DNA from: Bordetella parapertussis | GTDB lineage: Bacteria > Pseudomonadota > Gammaproteobacteria > Burkholderiales > Burkholderiaceae_C | Assembly: GCA_945900685.1 (NCBI GenBank) | Contig: CAMDJS010000068.1 | Location: 1 to 10,449, forward strand | Length of the DNA: 10,449 nt | Reading direction: 5' to 3' | In this document: piece by piece, positions 1-7,074 of the stretch | How positions within the stretch are numbered: position 1 is the stretch's first letter | Layout of the letters: each line of letters begins with the position of its first letter | The notes under the pieces: model-generated | The model's input: only the letters and a program-made list of their open reading frames with translations | Told to the model about the DNA's origin: nothing | Databases searched by the model: none | Program-made: the position numbers and the translations under genes

Positions 1-9
1 TGGCAGCAG

Positions 10-1386
10 TCAAGCCTTGTGAAGCTGGCGCAAAGCGCGCCCTAAAGCATCCATTGAAGAGGCTTGTGGCAGGTCCGAGCAAGCATTCATCAATTGCGTG
101 ATCGACCGAGGCGAATGGTTTGCTGCCTGCATCACACGTTGATTTTTTGTCACAAGCTCTAAAGTCGACAGCGGATTTTCTGGGTCGCCTGGCGCGTCAG
201 ACAGACTGGTTTCAATGCACTCACCATTGCGAAGCCAAACGCTTAACTTGGCGCCGTAGTGAGAAGGGTAGGCACGATTCCAGCGTTTGTGTGCTCGAAC
301 TTGGGTGCGCTGACGCAAGCTCACAAGTATCGGCAAGGCCAAGGACTCAGGCTGGGTGTCATCCAACCAAAAATCACCCCTCAGTAGCGCGACGGCCACG
401 GCATGCTGCAAACTAAAGCGAGCTTCTTGGCTGCTGGTTGGCTGAGCCTGGTTTGCAAAATCAAGGGCAGTTTGGTAGGTACTTATTTCGATGCAAACGA
501 TTTTCTGCGGATGTGATATTTTTTTGTGAAGTTGAATGGCACACGCAATGGCCGGATGCACATGCCGACACACGGGCCATGGTTTGAAGCTCACTTCGTG
601 AATCAGCCATGGGCTTGCAAGCTCAGGCGTTAGCACCGCCATGGCATGCTTCATATTGGGCATGCTGCCAGTAGCCGCCAGCCAACCATGCTGACCTTCA
701 AGGATGTACCTTGGGCCTTCCATCCCAGCGGCGGCTAAGTCTGCGGCCAACACACCCGATTGCGCACTGCGACCTGAAGACAGCTGTTTAGAAAATCCTG
801 ATTCCATCCGACATTGCCAAACGCCACTCGCTTGCATGCCCGCTTGGGCCAAGGCATTTTTGGCTTGGTCAGCATCTAATTTCAGCAAGCTGGCACACGC
901 CGTTGCGGCGCCAAACACACCACATGTTGCTGAGCTGTACCAATGTTGATAATGTTTTGTGCCTGAAAGCAAACCAACACGGATGGCCACTTCGTAACCA
1001 CGAACGACCGAATCTAAAAATGCCTGAGGTGAAACTTGTTCTCTTTGCGCGACTGCTAGCGCCGCCGCCATGATGGTGTCGGCTGGGTGTACGATGGCGC
1101 CGCGGTGTAAATCGTCTAACTCAAATATATTGCCCAAGCTGCCGTTGTACAGGGCTGCGGCCTCACTGCTCAAGTACAGACCTCCCACTGTCCAGCAAGC
1201 GCCCTTTGGCGCTTGCGATGCCCAACGGCTGATGGCCTCTCCGGCAGCTGAGCGATGACCCAACATCACGCTACCGAACCAGTCTACCAAGTGCAATGCT
1301 GCGCGTTGGCGGTCTTTGTCTGTGATAGGACGGCCTTGCAAGGCCAGCAACTGCTCAGTCCAAGAGGGGGGATTTGAGGAACTCAT
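10..1386 (-). CDS. MmgE/PrpD family protein (2-methylcitrate dehydratase-like)
   Basis: This 458-residue protein matches the MmgE/PrpD fold in length and layout. The family includes 2-methylcitrate dehydratase and cis-aconitate decarboxylase, cytosolic enzymes that eliminate water or CO2 from polycarboxylic acids without a cofactor. Family-typical stretches are ELDDLHRGAIVHP (residues 89-101, followed by an Ala-rich helix), EVSFKPWPVCRHVHPAI (264-280) and GDPENPLS (400-407) near the C-terminus. They mark the large helical domain and the smaller C-terminal domain. The ATG at 1384-1386 is preceded by AGAGGT with a 4-nt spacer. It is the last gene of the operon inside the window and follows a decayed enoyl-CoA hydratase. 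Its neighbours handle acyl-CoA and amides rather than the methylcitrate cycle (no prpB or prpC is visible), so I do not call it prpD. It may act on a hydroxy-acid or unsaturated dicarboxylate made by the upstream enzymes; that is inference. Confidence 0.88.
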   Translation of the reverse strand: MSSSNPPSWTEQLLALQGRPITDKDRQRAALHLVDWFGSVMLGHRSAAGEAISRWASQAPKGACWTVGGLYLSSEAAALYNGSLGNIFELDDLHRGAIVHPADTIMAAALAVAQREQVSPQAFLDSVVRGYEVAIRVGLLSGTKHYQHWYSSATCGVFGAATACASLLKLDADQAKNALAQAGMQASGVWQCRMESGFSKQLSSGRSAQSGVLAADLAAAGMEGPRYILEGQHGWLAATGSMPNMKHAMAVLTPELASPWLIHEVSFKPWPVCRHVHPAIACAIQLHKKISHPQKIVCIEISTYQTALDFANQAQPTSSQEARFSLQHAVAVALLRGDFWLDDTQPESLALPILVSLRQRTQVRAHKRWNRAYPSHYGAKLSVWLRNGECIETSLSDAPGDPENPLSTLELVTKNQRVMQAANHSPRSITQLMNACSDLPQASSMDALGRALRQLHKA

Positions 1387-1390
1387 TCAG

Positions 1391-1396
1391 ACCTCT
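1391..1396 (-). promoter_or_regulatory. Ribosome binding site of the MmgE/PrpD gene
   Basis: On the minus strand this reads AGAGGT, 4 nt before the ATG at 1384-1386. It supports that start and shows that the last gene has its own initiation signal although the reading frame before it is decayed. Confidence 0.55.
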
Positions 1397-1403
1397 GTTT
1401 GAT

Positions 1404-1643
1404 TTACCGGCCTTTGAAGACAGGCGGACGCTTTTCATTGAAGGCTGCCACGCCTTCAAGGCGATCGTCTGTGTCGACCAAACGGTTGCAGGCCTCCACC
1501 TCAAAACGATAGGCTGTTCGCAATTCCATTTAGATGTTCAATGCATTGCTCACTTCAGGCCAATTCATGCAAACTTGAAGCACGTGGGTGCTGACTTGTT
1601 TGCAATCAAGCGTGGTGTAAACAGGCACTTCAGAGTGAGACAT
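1404..1643 (-). pseudogene. Decayed enoyl-CoA hydratase: N- and C-terminal ends joined, middle deleted, in-frame stop
   Basis: Reading the minus strand from the ATG at 1641-1643 gives 37 codons, a TAA at 1530-1532, and then 41 more codons in the same frame to a TAA at 1404-1406. The first part contains HVLQVCMNWPEVSNALNI, the crotonase first strand and loop, where families normally have an Arg-Pro (here Trp-Pro) before the NALN motif. The second part ends in TDDRLEGVAAFNEKRPPVFK followed by Gly-Arg, the classic C-terminal end of bacterial enoyl-CoA hydratases. A normal member has about 255-265 residues, so roughly 180 central residues are missing, including the oxyanion-hole and catalytic segments. 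The two ends stayed in frame across the deletion. The stop lies where a Gln codon would fit (CAA to TAA, one transition). It starts 9 nt after the acyl-CoA dehydrogenase stop, so it was once an ordinary operon member. No hydratase activity is possible. Its parent is not a copy of the intact crotonase at 7075-7848, whose C-terminus differs. Confidence 0.8.
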
Positions 1644-1652
1644 AGCGATCGA

Positions 1653-2807
1653 TCAGTAAGACTTGGGCATACCCAGAACATGCTCACCCACGTAAGACAA
1701 AATCAAGTTGGTCGAAATAGGGGCGACTTGGTACAAGCGGGTTTCACGGAATTTACGCTCAATGTCGTATTCGGCAGCAAAGCCAAAACCACCATGCGTT
1801 TGCAAACAAACATTGGCAGCCTCCCAGGAGGCGTCTGCTGCAAGTAACTTGGACATATTGGCTTGCGCACCACAAGGCAATCCAGCATCAAACAGGCGAG
1901 CAGCTTCATAACGCATCAAGCTGGCCGCTTCAACATTGATGTGCGCTTTGGCGATCGGAAATTGAATACCTTGATTGTGTGCGATAGCACGGCCAAACAC
2001 CACACGTTGTTTGGCGTATTCCGTGGCACGGTCGACAAACCAATAACCATCACCTATACATTCTGCAGCAATTAAAATTCTCTCGGCGTTCAAGCCATCC
2101 AAAATGTATTTCAAGCCCAGTCCTTCTTCACCAATGCGGTTTTCCACCGGAATCCGCAGGTTGTCGATGAAGATTTCATTGGTCTCGTGGTTGACCATGT
2201 TGCGAATGGGTTTGACTGTAATGGTCTTTTCCACTTCTTCACGCAGGTCCACCAAGAAAACCGACAAGCCTTCTGACTTTTTCTTCACTTCCGCGAGGGG
2301 CGTGGTTCGGGCCAACAGAAGCATGTAATCGGAATGCTGCAAACGTGAAGTCCACACCTTCTGACCATTCACCACATAGTGATCTCCTTGTCGCACTGCC
2401 ATGGTTTTAAGTTGGGTGGTGTCGGAGCCTGTTGTGGGCTCAGTGACGGCCATGGATTGCATGCGCAATTCACCCGACGCAATCTTGGGCAATAAAGCGT
2501 CTTTCTGTGCTTTTGAGCCGTGCCGAACGACGCAACCCATCACGTACATTTGGCCATGGCAAGCGCCTGAATTGCCACCTGCACGGTTGATCTCTTCCAT
2601 GATGACGCTGGCTTCGGTCAGGCTGAGGTTAGAGCCGCCATATTCTTCTGGAATTAACGCAGAAAGCCAGCCAGCATCGGTCAAGGCAGTGACAAATTTT
2701 TCTGGGAAGGCGCGGGCCTCATCGACCTCCTGCCAATAGCGGGAATCAAAAGCTGAGACAACTTGGCGAACGCCTTCGCGGAGTTCTGGAAAATTTTGGG
2801 GGCTCAT
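1653..2807 (-). CDS. Acyl-CoA dehydrogenase family protein
   Basis: A 384-residue flavoprotein of the acyl-CoA dehydrogenase family, which oxidises the alpha-beta bond of an acyl-CoA using FAD and passes electrons to ETF. Visible family blocks in order are IPEEYGGSN (52-60), VTEPTTGSD (121-129), VNGQKVWTS (146-154), the FAD-contact segment RVVFGR (268-273) and QTHGGFGF (336-343). The C-terminal segment YQVAPISTNLI (359-369) lies where short- and medium-chain enzymes have a Tyr-Glu-Gly-Thr-type motif with the catalytic Glu; here Gln360 is in or near that place. A Glu is instead present at 242 in LNAERILIA, the position used as base by long-chain and isovaleryl-CoA dehydrogenases. I infer Glu242 is the base, so the enzyme is probably active but of the branched/long-chain type. 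Its stop is 9 nt before the remnant hydratase, and its start is 3 nt after the SDR stop. No strong Shine-Dalgarno is seen, so coupling to the SDR is likely. The substrate is unknown. Confidence 0.9.
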   Translation of the reverse strand: MSPQNFPELREGVRQVVSAFDSRYWQEVDEARAFPEKFVTALTDAGWLSALIPEEYGGSNLSLTEASVIMEEINRAGGNSGACHGQMYVMGCVVRHGSKAQKDALLPKIASGELRMQSMAVTEPTTGSDTTQLKTMAVRQGDHYVVNGQKVWTSRLQHSDYMLLLARTTPLAEVKKKSEGLSVFLVDLREEVEKTITVKPIRNMVNHETNEIFIDNLRIPVENRIGEEGLGLKYILDGLNAERILIAAECIGDGYWFVDRATEYAKQRVVFGRAIAHNQGIQFPIAKAHINVEAASLMRYEAARLFDAGLPCGAQANMSKLLAADASWEAANVCLQTHGGFGFAAEYDIERKFRETRLYQVAPISTNLILSYVGEHVLGMPKSY

Positions 2808-2810
2808 AAA

Positions 2811-3593
2811 TTATTTGCTGGGTGTTGTGAACATCTGACCACCGTCAACGTTGATGACGCTACCACTGAGGTAGCTGCACAGCGGAGATGCGCAGAACAC
2901 TGTCAGTTTGGCAATTTCATCAGGCTCGGCCATGCGACTAAAGGGCATGCTTAAAGTTAGCTCTTGCCAGCGCGCGGCATCACCCAGTTTGGTGATGGCT
3001 TGTTGCTGCAACATGCCTTGCATGCGATCGCTTCGGGTGGGGGATGGGTTGATGCCAAAAACGCGCACGCCTTGACGCACCGTACCGCCTCCCAAACCTT
3101 GTGTGAATGCCATCAGGGCAGCATTGGCCGCTGAGCCACAAATGTACTCATAGCGTGGCGCTGCACCGGCCATGCCGATAATGTTGGCAATAACACCTTT
3201 GCCGCGCTTCTCCATGCTGGGTAAATAGGCGCGCGTCAGGTTGATGTAGCTGTAGAGTTTGAGTTCCCAAGCTTGGCGCCAGCGTTCTTCCGTGATGTCG
3301 TGGATGCTACCGCCTGGAATAGCACCGGCGTTGTTGACCAAAACATCGATCTCGCCTACCTTTTGCAACAACTCATCAGCTGATCCAGGCAAGCTTAAAT
3401 CGGCTTCAAAGACTTCAGGCTTGATGTGGTGCGCGGTTTCGATGGCTTGCACGGCATGCGCCAAATTACTTTGGTCGCGCGAAACCAAAATTGGCTTGGC
3501 ACCCTCTGCTGCAAAAGCTTTGGCAATGGCCAAGCCAATGCCTTTTGAACCACCCGTGATGAGGACACGTTGGCCTGTTAGATCTAGATTCAT
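2811..3593 (-). CDS. SDR family oxidoreductase with a non-classical active site
   Basis: A 260-residue short-chain dehydrogenase/reductase. The N-terminal Rossmann motif TGGSKGIG (13-20), NNAG (87-90) and the C-terminal SGSVINVDGG (243-252) are typical of classical SDRs that oxidise or reduce hydroxyl/keto groups with NAD(P). The active site is not typical. The usual Y-x-x-x-K is replaced by YICGS (150-154), with Ser154 where Lys should be. The usual catalytic Ser of the preceding strand appears as Gly140 in NIIGMAG (137-143). The sequence around it, YICGSAANAALMAFTQ, is well formed and not frame-damaged, so this looks like a genuine subfamily rather than decay. In the pathway it would suit oxidation of a hydroxyacyl-CoA after dehydrogenation and hydration, but altered chemistry is possible. 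The ATG at 3591-3593 lies 24 nt after the preceding stop with only a weak upstream purine run. Confidence 0.88.
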   Translation of the reverse strand: MNLDLTGQRVLITGGSKGIGLAIAKAFAAEGAKPILVSRDQSNLAHAVQAIETAHHIKPEVFEADLSLPGSADELLQKVGEIDVLVNNAGAIPGGSIHDITEERWRQAWELKLYSYINLTRAYLPSMEKRGKGVIANIIGMAGAAPRYEYICGSAANAALMAFTQGLGGGTVRQGVRVFGINPSPTRSDRMQGMLQQQAITKLGDAARWQELTLSMPFSRMAEPDEIAKLTVFCASPLCSYLSGSVINVDGGQMFTTPSK

Positions 3594-3617
3594 CGGGACT
3601 CTTAAGTTAAGTTTGAA

Positions 3618-4496
3618 TCAATTGGGAGGCGCAGGGACTTGAGACGAATACCACTGCGACATTTTTTCCCCTGTCATGAAACAAACCTCAGGCGTGCTCA
3701 TCAGCAAGTCCAACATTTTTTCAAAGCTTTCAAAACGGTGCGGTACGCCAATCAAATGGGGATGCAAACCTAAAGACAACACACGCGGCTGCTTCAAGCA
3801 TTCACGCCTGAACAAACTCAGTGTGTTGGACAGGCGTTGAAACATTTCATTGGAGGCGTGTTTTTCGACAGCGTAGATGATGGAGTCATTGACTTCCAAG
3901 TTATAGGGCAATGCCATGAGAGGGCCATGCTTGGTGCTCATCCAGTGCGGTACGTCGTCCACCACCCAATCAAAAACATATTCGATACCTTGTTTTTTCA
4001 AAATGTCGGGCGTGTCATGCGATTCGCGAAGGCCCGGGCTGAGCCAGCCCTTGGGACGTTTGCCAGTAAAGGCCTCAATCATGTCGAGGCTGGTGGCAAT
4101 CAGAGATTCTTCGCCATCGGTATGGTTAAGCGCCTTTTGATGAACGCCGTGTCCAATGAATTCCCAACCCGCTTTGTGCATGGCTTCAGCGGCACGCGGA
4201 TAAGCTTGAATCACGCCTGCATTGAAGCTGGTGGAGGCAGGTAAACCTCGGCTGCTGATGGCGTCAATGATGCGGGGCAAGCCAGCACGCATGCCGTAAT
4301 CGGCCCAGCTAAAGTTAGGCACATCAGGGACAGTTTCTTTGCCGTGAGGGGGTGTGATGATGGTGCGCGGCATGCTGGCTTCGAATTGCCAGTGCTCCAC
4401 ATTGACCACCAAGTGGACCAAGATGGCGCCTTCTTTGGGTGCGACCAGCTGCGGGCCTTCATCAGAGAAGCGATAGGGGATTCGTGGATTAGCCAT
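3618..4496 (-). CDS. Polysaccharide deacetylase (NodB-fold) family protein, PuuE allantoinase / cyclic-imidase-like
   Basis: A 292-residue NodB-fold hydrolase. Family segments visible are VNVEHW (31-36, where true deacetylases have a paired-Asp motif), DYGMRAGLPRI (66-76), the His-rich GHGVHQKALNH (115-125), SPGLRESHDTPDIL (153-166) and LHPHLIGVPHR (244-254). The Glu in place of the first-motif Asp and the Asp-Tyr-Gly segment resemble the PuuE-type allantoinase and cyclic-imide hydrolase branch, about 290-310 residues long, rather than chitin or peptidoglycan deacetylases. There is no signal peptide, so it acts in the cytoplasm and not on the cell wall. The start at 4494-4496 overlaps the ATPase stop by 8 nt, so the two are translationally coupled. 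Its place between an importer and acyl-CoA enzymes, with an amidase in the same operon, fits ring opening of an imported cyclic amide, imide or ureide. That role is inference; the fold assignment is firm. Confidence 0.85.
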   Translation of the reverse strand: MANPRIPYRFSDEGPQLVAPKEGAILVHLVVNVEHWQFEASMPRTIITPPHGKETVPDVPNFSWADYGMRAGLPRIIDAISSRGLPASTSFNAGVIQAYPRAAEAMHKAGWEFIGHGVHQKALNHTDGEESLIATSLDMIEAFTGKRPKGWLSPGLRESHDTPDILKKQGIEYVFDWVVDDVPHWMSTKHGPLMALPYNLEVNDSIIYAVEKHASNEMFQRLSNTLSLFRRECLKQPRVLSLGLHPHLIGVPHRFESFEKMLDLLMSTPEVCFMTGEKMSQWYSSQVPAPPN

Positions 4497-5247
4497 GTGT
4501 GTGTCGAATGAGGTTAAGGATCTCGAGCTTCATGGCACTGAAGGCCTCGCTCGCGGTGTCTGCCACAATGCGTGGGCGTGCTAAAGGTACAACAAGTTTG
4601 GATTGGATACGGCCCGGTCGGGCCGACATGACGTAAACGGTGTTGGCCAAAAAAATAGCCTCGTCAATGTCATGCGTCACAAAGATGATGGTCGGTTTGA
4701 GTTTTTGCCAGACCGACAACAAAAGCTCTTGCATCGTGAGTCGGGTTTGCGCATCAAGTGCACCAAAGGGCTCGTCCATCAGCAACACGCGTGAGCCTAA
4801 AGTCAGGATGCGTGCAATGCCCACACGCTGGCGCATGCCGCCTGAGAGCTGCACGGGCAGGTGGTTTTTGAAGTCCTGCAAACCCACAATGCTGATCATC
4901 TCGTTGGCTCGCTCCTCGTATTCGGCTTTGGGCAAGCCTTGTACTTTGGGGCCAAAGACGACGTTTTCCCAAACAGTCAACCATGGGAATAATGCCGCTT
5001 CTTGAAAAACCACACCTCGATCTGGCCCCGGCGCCAGAACTGCTTTTTGCTCGACCTGCAAGACACCGGAGCTGGGTGATTCAAAACCTGCAATCAGATT
5101 GAGCAAGGTGGACTTGCCACAGCCAGAAGGACCCAGCAAAGCGATAAATTCGCCTGGTGGAACTTCAAGATCAATCCGATCGAGTGCTTTGACCGGAGGC
5201 TGACCAGGATAGGTTTTACAAAGGTCTTGAACAAAGATATTTGACAT
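4489..5247 (-). CDS. ABC transporter ATP-binding protein (TauB/SsuB type)
   Basis: A 252-residue ATPase that powers import together with the permease and binding protein encoded just upstream. All nucleotide-binding motifs are intact: Walker A GPSGCGKST (39-47), Q-loop at Gln82 in FQEAALFPWL, signature LSGGMRQRVGIAR (134-146), Walker B VLLMDEP (154-160), and the switch His192 in VTHDIDEA. The FPWLTVWENV segment and the MSARPGRI segment are typical of the nitrate/sulfonate/taurine importer class. I chose the ATG at 5245-5247 because the protein MSNIFVQDL then begins at the normal family N-terminus and 7 nt after the permease stop. A frame extension to 5307 would add 20 residues overlapping the permease gene and unlike the family. 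It shares 8 nt with the downstream NodB-type gene. Confidence 0.93.
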   Translation of the reverse strand: MSNIFVQDLCKTYPGQPPVKALDRIDLEVPPGEFIALLGPSGCGKSTLLNLIAGFESPSSGVLQVEQKAVLAPGPDRGVVFQEAALFPWLTVWENVVFGPKVQGLPKAEYEERANEMISIVGLQDFKNHLPVQLSGGMRQRVGIARILTLGSRVLLMDEPFGALDAQTRLTMQELLLSVWQKLKPTIIFVTHDIDEAIFLANTVYVMSARPGRIQSKLVVPLARPRIVADTASEAFSAMKLEILNLIRHTHG

Positions 5248-5254
5248 AAGAATT

Positions 5255-6055
5255 TCAGTGACTTTGCAAAATTCGCCAGACCAACATCTTGCGTTCAATG
5301 TAAACAATGATGCGGTCGCTGATGTAACCCATGGCGCCTATTGATACCATGTCTGCCAGCACAATGTCCATCCGACCCACATAGTAGGCATCCCATAAAA
5401 CATAGCCTAAGCCCGATTTGACAGCCACCATTTCAGAGACGATGACCGCTGTCCACGAAATGCCTAAACCAATGCGCAGGCCTGTAAAGATGGATGGCAT
5501 GGCAGCAGGCAAAACAACGCGAAGGAGCAGTTGCGTGCGACTGGCACCCATCATCAAGGCGGCGCGCACTAAGTTGCGGTCGACATCGCGAGCCCCTTGG
5601 GTGGTGTTGACCACGATGGCATAAAAGCCACCCAGAAAAATTAAGAAAATGGAACCAATATCGCGAATGCCAAATACTGCAATTGAAAAAGGTAACCATG
5701 CTGTGATGGGAATCGGACGCAGGCTTTGAATCATGGGGTCAAACATCTGTGAGATCAATTTACTCCAACCAATCAACAAGCCTAGGGGCACACCAACGAG
5801 CGCAGCGAGCGTGAAGCCTTGGGCAACGCGCATGGAGGAGTACTCCACATTGGCCAACCAAGTGCCCAGGTAGGGGTTAAGTCCCAAGCCTGGTTTGGCA
5901 AAAATCCAGCTGTGCCAACCTTCGAGAACCTTCAGTGGTGTGGGCAAGATGCCGGCCATGTCGGGCATGCTGCCCATCACTTGCCACAAGACGACGACGA
6001 CGGTTGGAATCACCAATCCGAGCATCAGTTGCTTGAAATGTACCGTCGTCTTCAT
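5255..6055 (-). CDS. ABC transporter permease (TauC/SsuC type)
   Basis: A 266-residue inner-membrane permease of the binding-protein-dependent transporter family. Hydrophobic segments are visible near residues 9-27, 79-98, 119-150, 198-212 and 233-245, which suits the five or six helices expected. The cytoplasmic EAA loop that docks on the ATPase runs at about 165-194, with GASRTQLLLRVVLPAAMPSI as the core. The internal LRPIPITAWLPF segment (112-123) is characteristic of the nitrate/sulfonate/taurine class. The ATG at 6053-6055 has AGGA upstream with a 7-nt spacer and lies 15 nt after the binding-protein stop. It forms a complete importer with its two neighbours. The family does not fix the substrate; members carry sulfonates, nitrate, pyrimidine precursors and aromatic acids. 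Confidence 0.93.
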   Translation of the reverse strand: MKTTVHFKQLMLGLVIPTVVVVLWQVMGSMPDMAGILPTPLKVLEGWHSWIFAKPGLGLNPYLGTWLANVEYSSMRVAQGFTLAALVGVPLGLLIGWSKLISQMFDPMIQSLRPIPITAWLPFSIAVFGIRDIGSIFLIFLGGFYAIVVNTTQGARDVDRNLVRAALMMGASRTQLLLRVVLPAAMPSIFTGLRIGLGISWTAVIVSEMVAVKSGLGYVLWDAYYVGRMDIVLADMVSIGAMGYISDRIIVYIERKMLVWRILQSH

Positions 6056-6062
6056 GGTGTCG

Positions 6063-6066
6063 TCCT
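6063..6066 (-). promoter_or_regulatory. Ribosome binding site of the permease gene
   Basis: The minus strand reads AGGA here, 7 nt before the ATG at 6053-6055. It is inside the 15-nt gap after the binding-protein stop and supports the permease start. Confidence 0.5.
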
Positions 6067-6070
6067 GCGA

Positions 6071-7048
6071 TTACTTTTTGATTTCTTTGGCCATGCTGTC
6101 GTCATACAAGTCGGCAGCTTCTTTGGTCACGTCTTTTTGCACAATGCCTTGTTTGAAAGCAGCCTCGGCCAAACGACTGATTTGTTCTTTGGTCAAAACG
6201 CCACCCAACTTGATAATCTTGGCTGACTCTTTGGTCACGTTCAAAGGCAAACCTGTGTACTTGGAATAAGCATCGGCAAACATGTCATTGTTCTTGGCCA
6301 TTTGCTCTTCTACTTTGAGGTAAGCCCACAAGAAACGTTGCACCAACTCTTTTTTAGTGGTCATGGCTTCGCGTGAAGCGGCCAGCATACCCAACTCAGC
6401 GCCCACAGAACGTGACTGGCTGTAGTCGAGTTTGGTTGCAAAGTAGGCATCACCCTCGGCAACAGCTTGTGATTCAAAGGGCTCCCACAGCACCATGGCA
6501 TCGATGTCGCCGCGCTTCATGGCTTGAACAAAGGCAGTCCCGCCGCCCTGAACATTCACGGGTGAGAACGCGGTGTAGGGGATATTTTTTTCAATGAGGG
6601 TCATGGCCCACTGAAACCAAACAGCAGAGCCAGGCGCAATAGCAATTTTTTTGCCATTGATATCAGCCCAATCGTCAATCTTCACGCCCTTGCGAACCAC
6701 TAGAAATTTGGAAGAGCTACCAACGCCTGTCAAGCCAATCAAGTTCTTGCTGCCTTGAGCCGCCACAATGGCCAAATCGCCAGGGCCCACGGCAGACACA
6801 TCCACAGAACCAGACAACAAGGCTGTGCGTGCATCGGCATAGCGCACAAACTCAGCGCGTTTGACTTCGATATTAAGCTTCTTGAGCTCTTCTTCCAGCA
6901 TCAGCATGGGCGAAAGGTGACCCACCTTCACATAGCCAATGGTGAGCACTTCTTTTTGTTTCATAGGCGCCGGGGAAGGCCCCACCGCCAAGGCCGCGGT
7001 TGCAGCCATTGTTAGCACGATCGAAACTAGGGTTTTTATAGACTTCAT
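6071..7048 (-). CDS. ABC transporter substrate-binding protein (NMT1/TauA/SsuA family)
   Basis: A 325-residue periplasmic binding protein that would capture the imported substrate. From the chosen ATG at 7046-7048 it begins MKSIKTLVSIVLTMAATAAL, a standard Sec signal peptide with probable cleavage after Ala21 (Ala-Leu-Ala). There is no lipobox Cys, so it is soluble. Family features are TIGYVKVGHLSPML (36-49), a DARTALLSGSVDVSAVGPGD block (72-91), GKKIAIAPGSAV (132-143) and the LWEPF hinge/ligand segment (187-191). The start is set by GGAG on the minus strand 6 nt before this ATG. An upstream ATG (7060) and a TTG (7078, overlapping the crotonase stop) give longer frames but lack such a site and make a poorer signal peptide. 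It is the first gene of the importer trio and lies 26 nt after the crotonase. Confidence 0.92.
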   Translation of the reverse strand: MKSIKTLVSIVLTMAATAALAVGPSPAPMKQKEVLTIGYVKVGHLSPMLMLEEELKKLNIEVKRAEFVRYADARTALLSGSVDVSAVGPGDLAIVAAQGSKNLIGLTGVGSSSKFLVVRKGVKIDDWADINGKKIAIAPGSAVWFQWAMTLIEKNIPYTAFSPVNVQGGGTAFVQAMKRGDIDAMVLWEPFESQAVAEGDAYFATKLDYSQSRSVGAELGMLAASREAMTTKKELVQRFLWAYLKVEEQMAKNNDMFADAYSKYTGLPLNVTKESAKIIKLGGVLTKEQISRLAEAAFKQGIVQKDVTKEAADLYDDSMAKEIKK

Positions 7049-7054
7049 CTTCTT

Positions 7055-7058
7055 CTCC
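7055..7058 (-). promoter_or_regulatory. Ribosome binding site deciding the binding-protein start
   Basis: The minus strand reads GGAG here, followed by a 6-nt purine-rich spacer and the ATG at 7046-7048. The site partly lies inside the alternative upstream start at 7058-7060, which has no comparable site of its own. Confidence 0.5.
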
Positions 7059-7074
7059 ATGGGTGTTTTGAAAT

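Noticed and set aside
1387..1652. Promoter or terminator in the largest space between intact genes
   Set aside because: The space is filled by the hydratase remnant, and I see no hairpin followed by a T-run on the minus strand and no convincing -35/-10 pair.
1374..1847. Plus-strand open frame of 157 codons across the gap between MmgE/PrpD and the acyl-CoA dehydrogenase
   Set aside because: Its product resembles no family, and it lies antisense to the hydratase remnant and the acyl-CoA dehydrogenase 3' end, which both have clear homology on the minus strand.
5248..5307. N-terminal extension of the ABC ATPase by 20 residues
   Set aside because: It lies inside the permease 3' end, and normal ATPases of this class begin near MSNIFVQDL.
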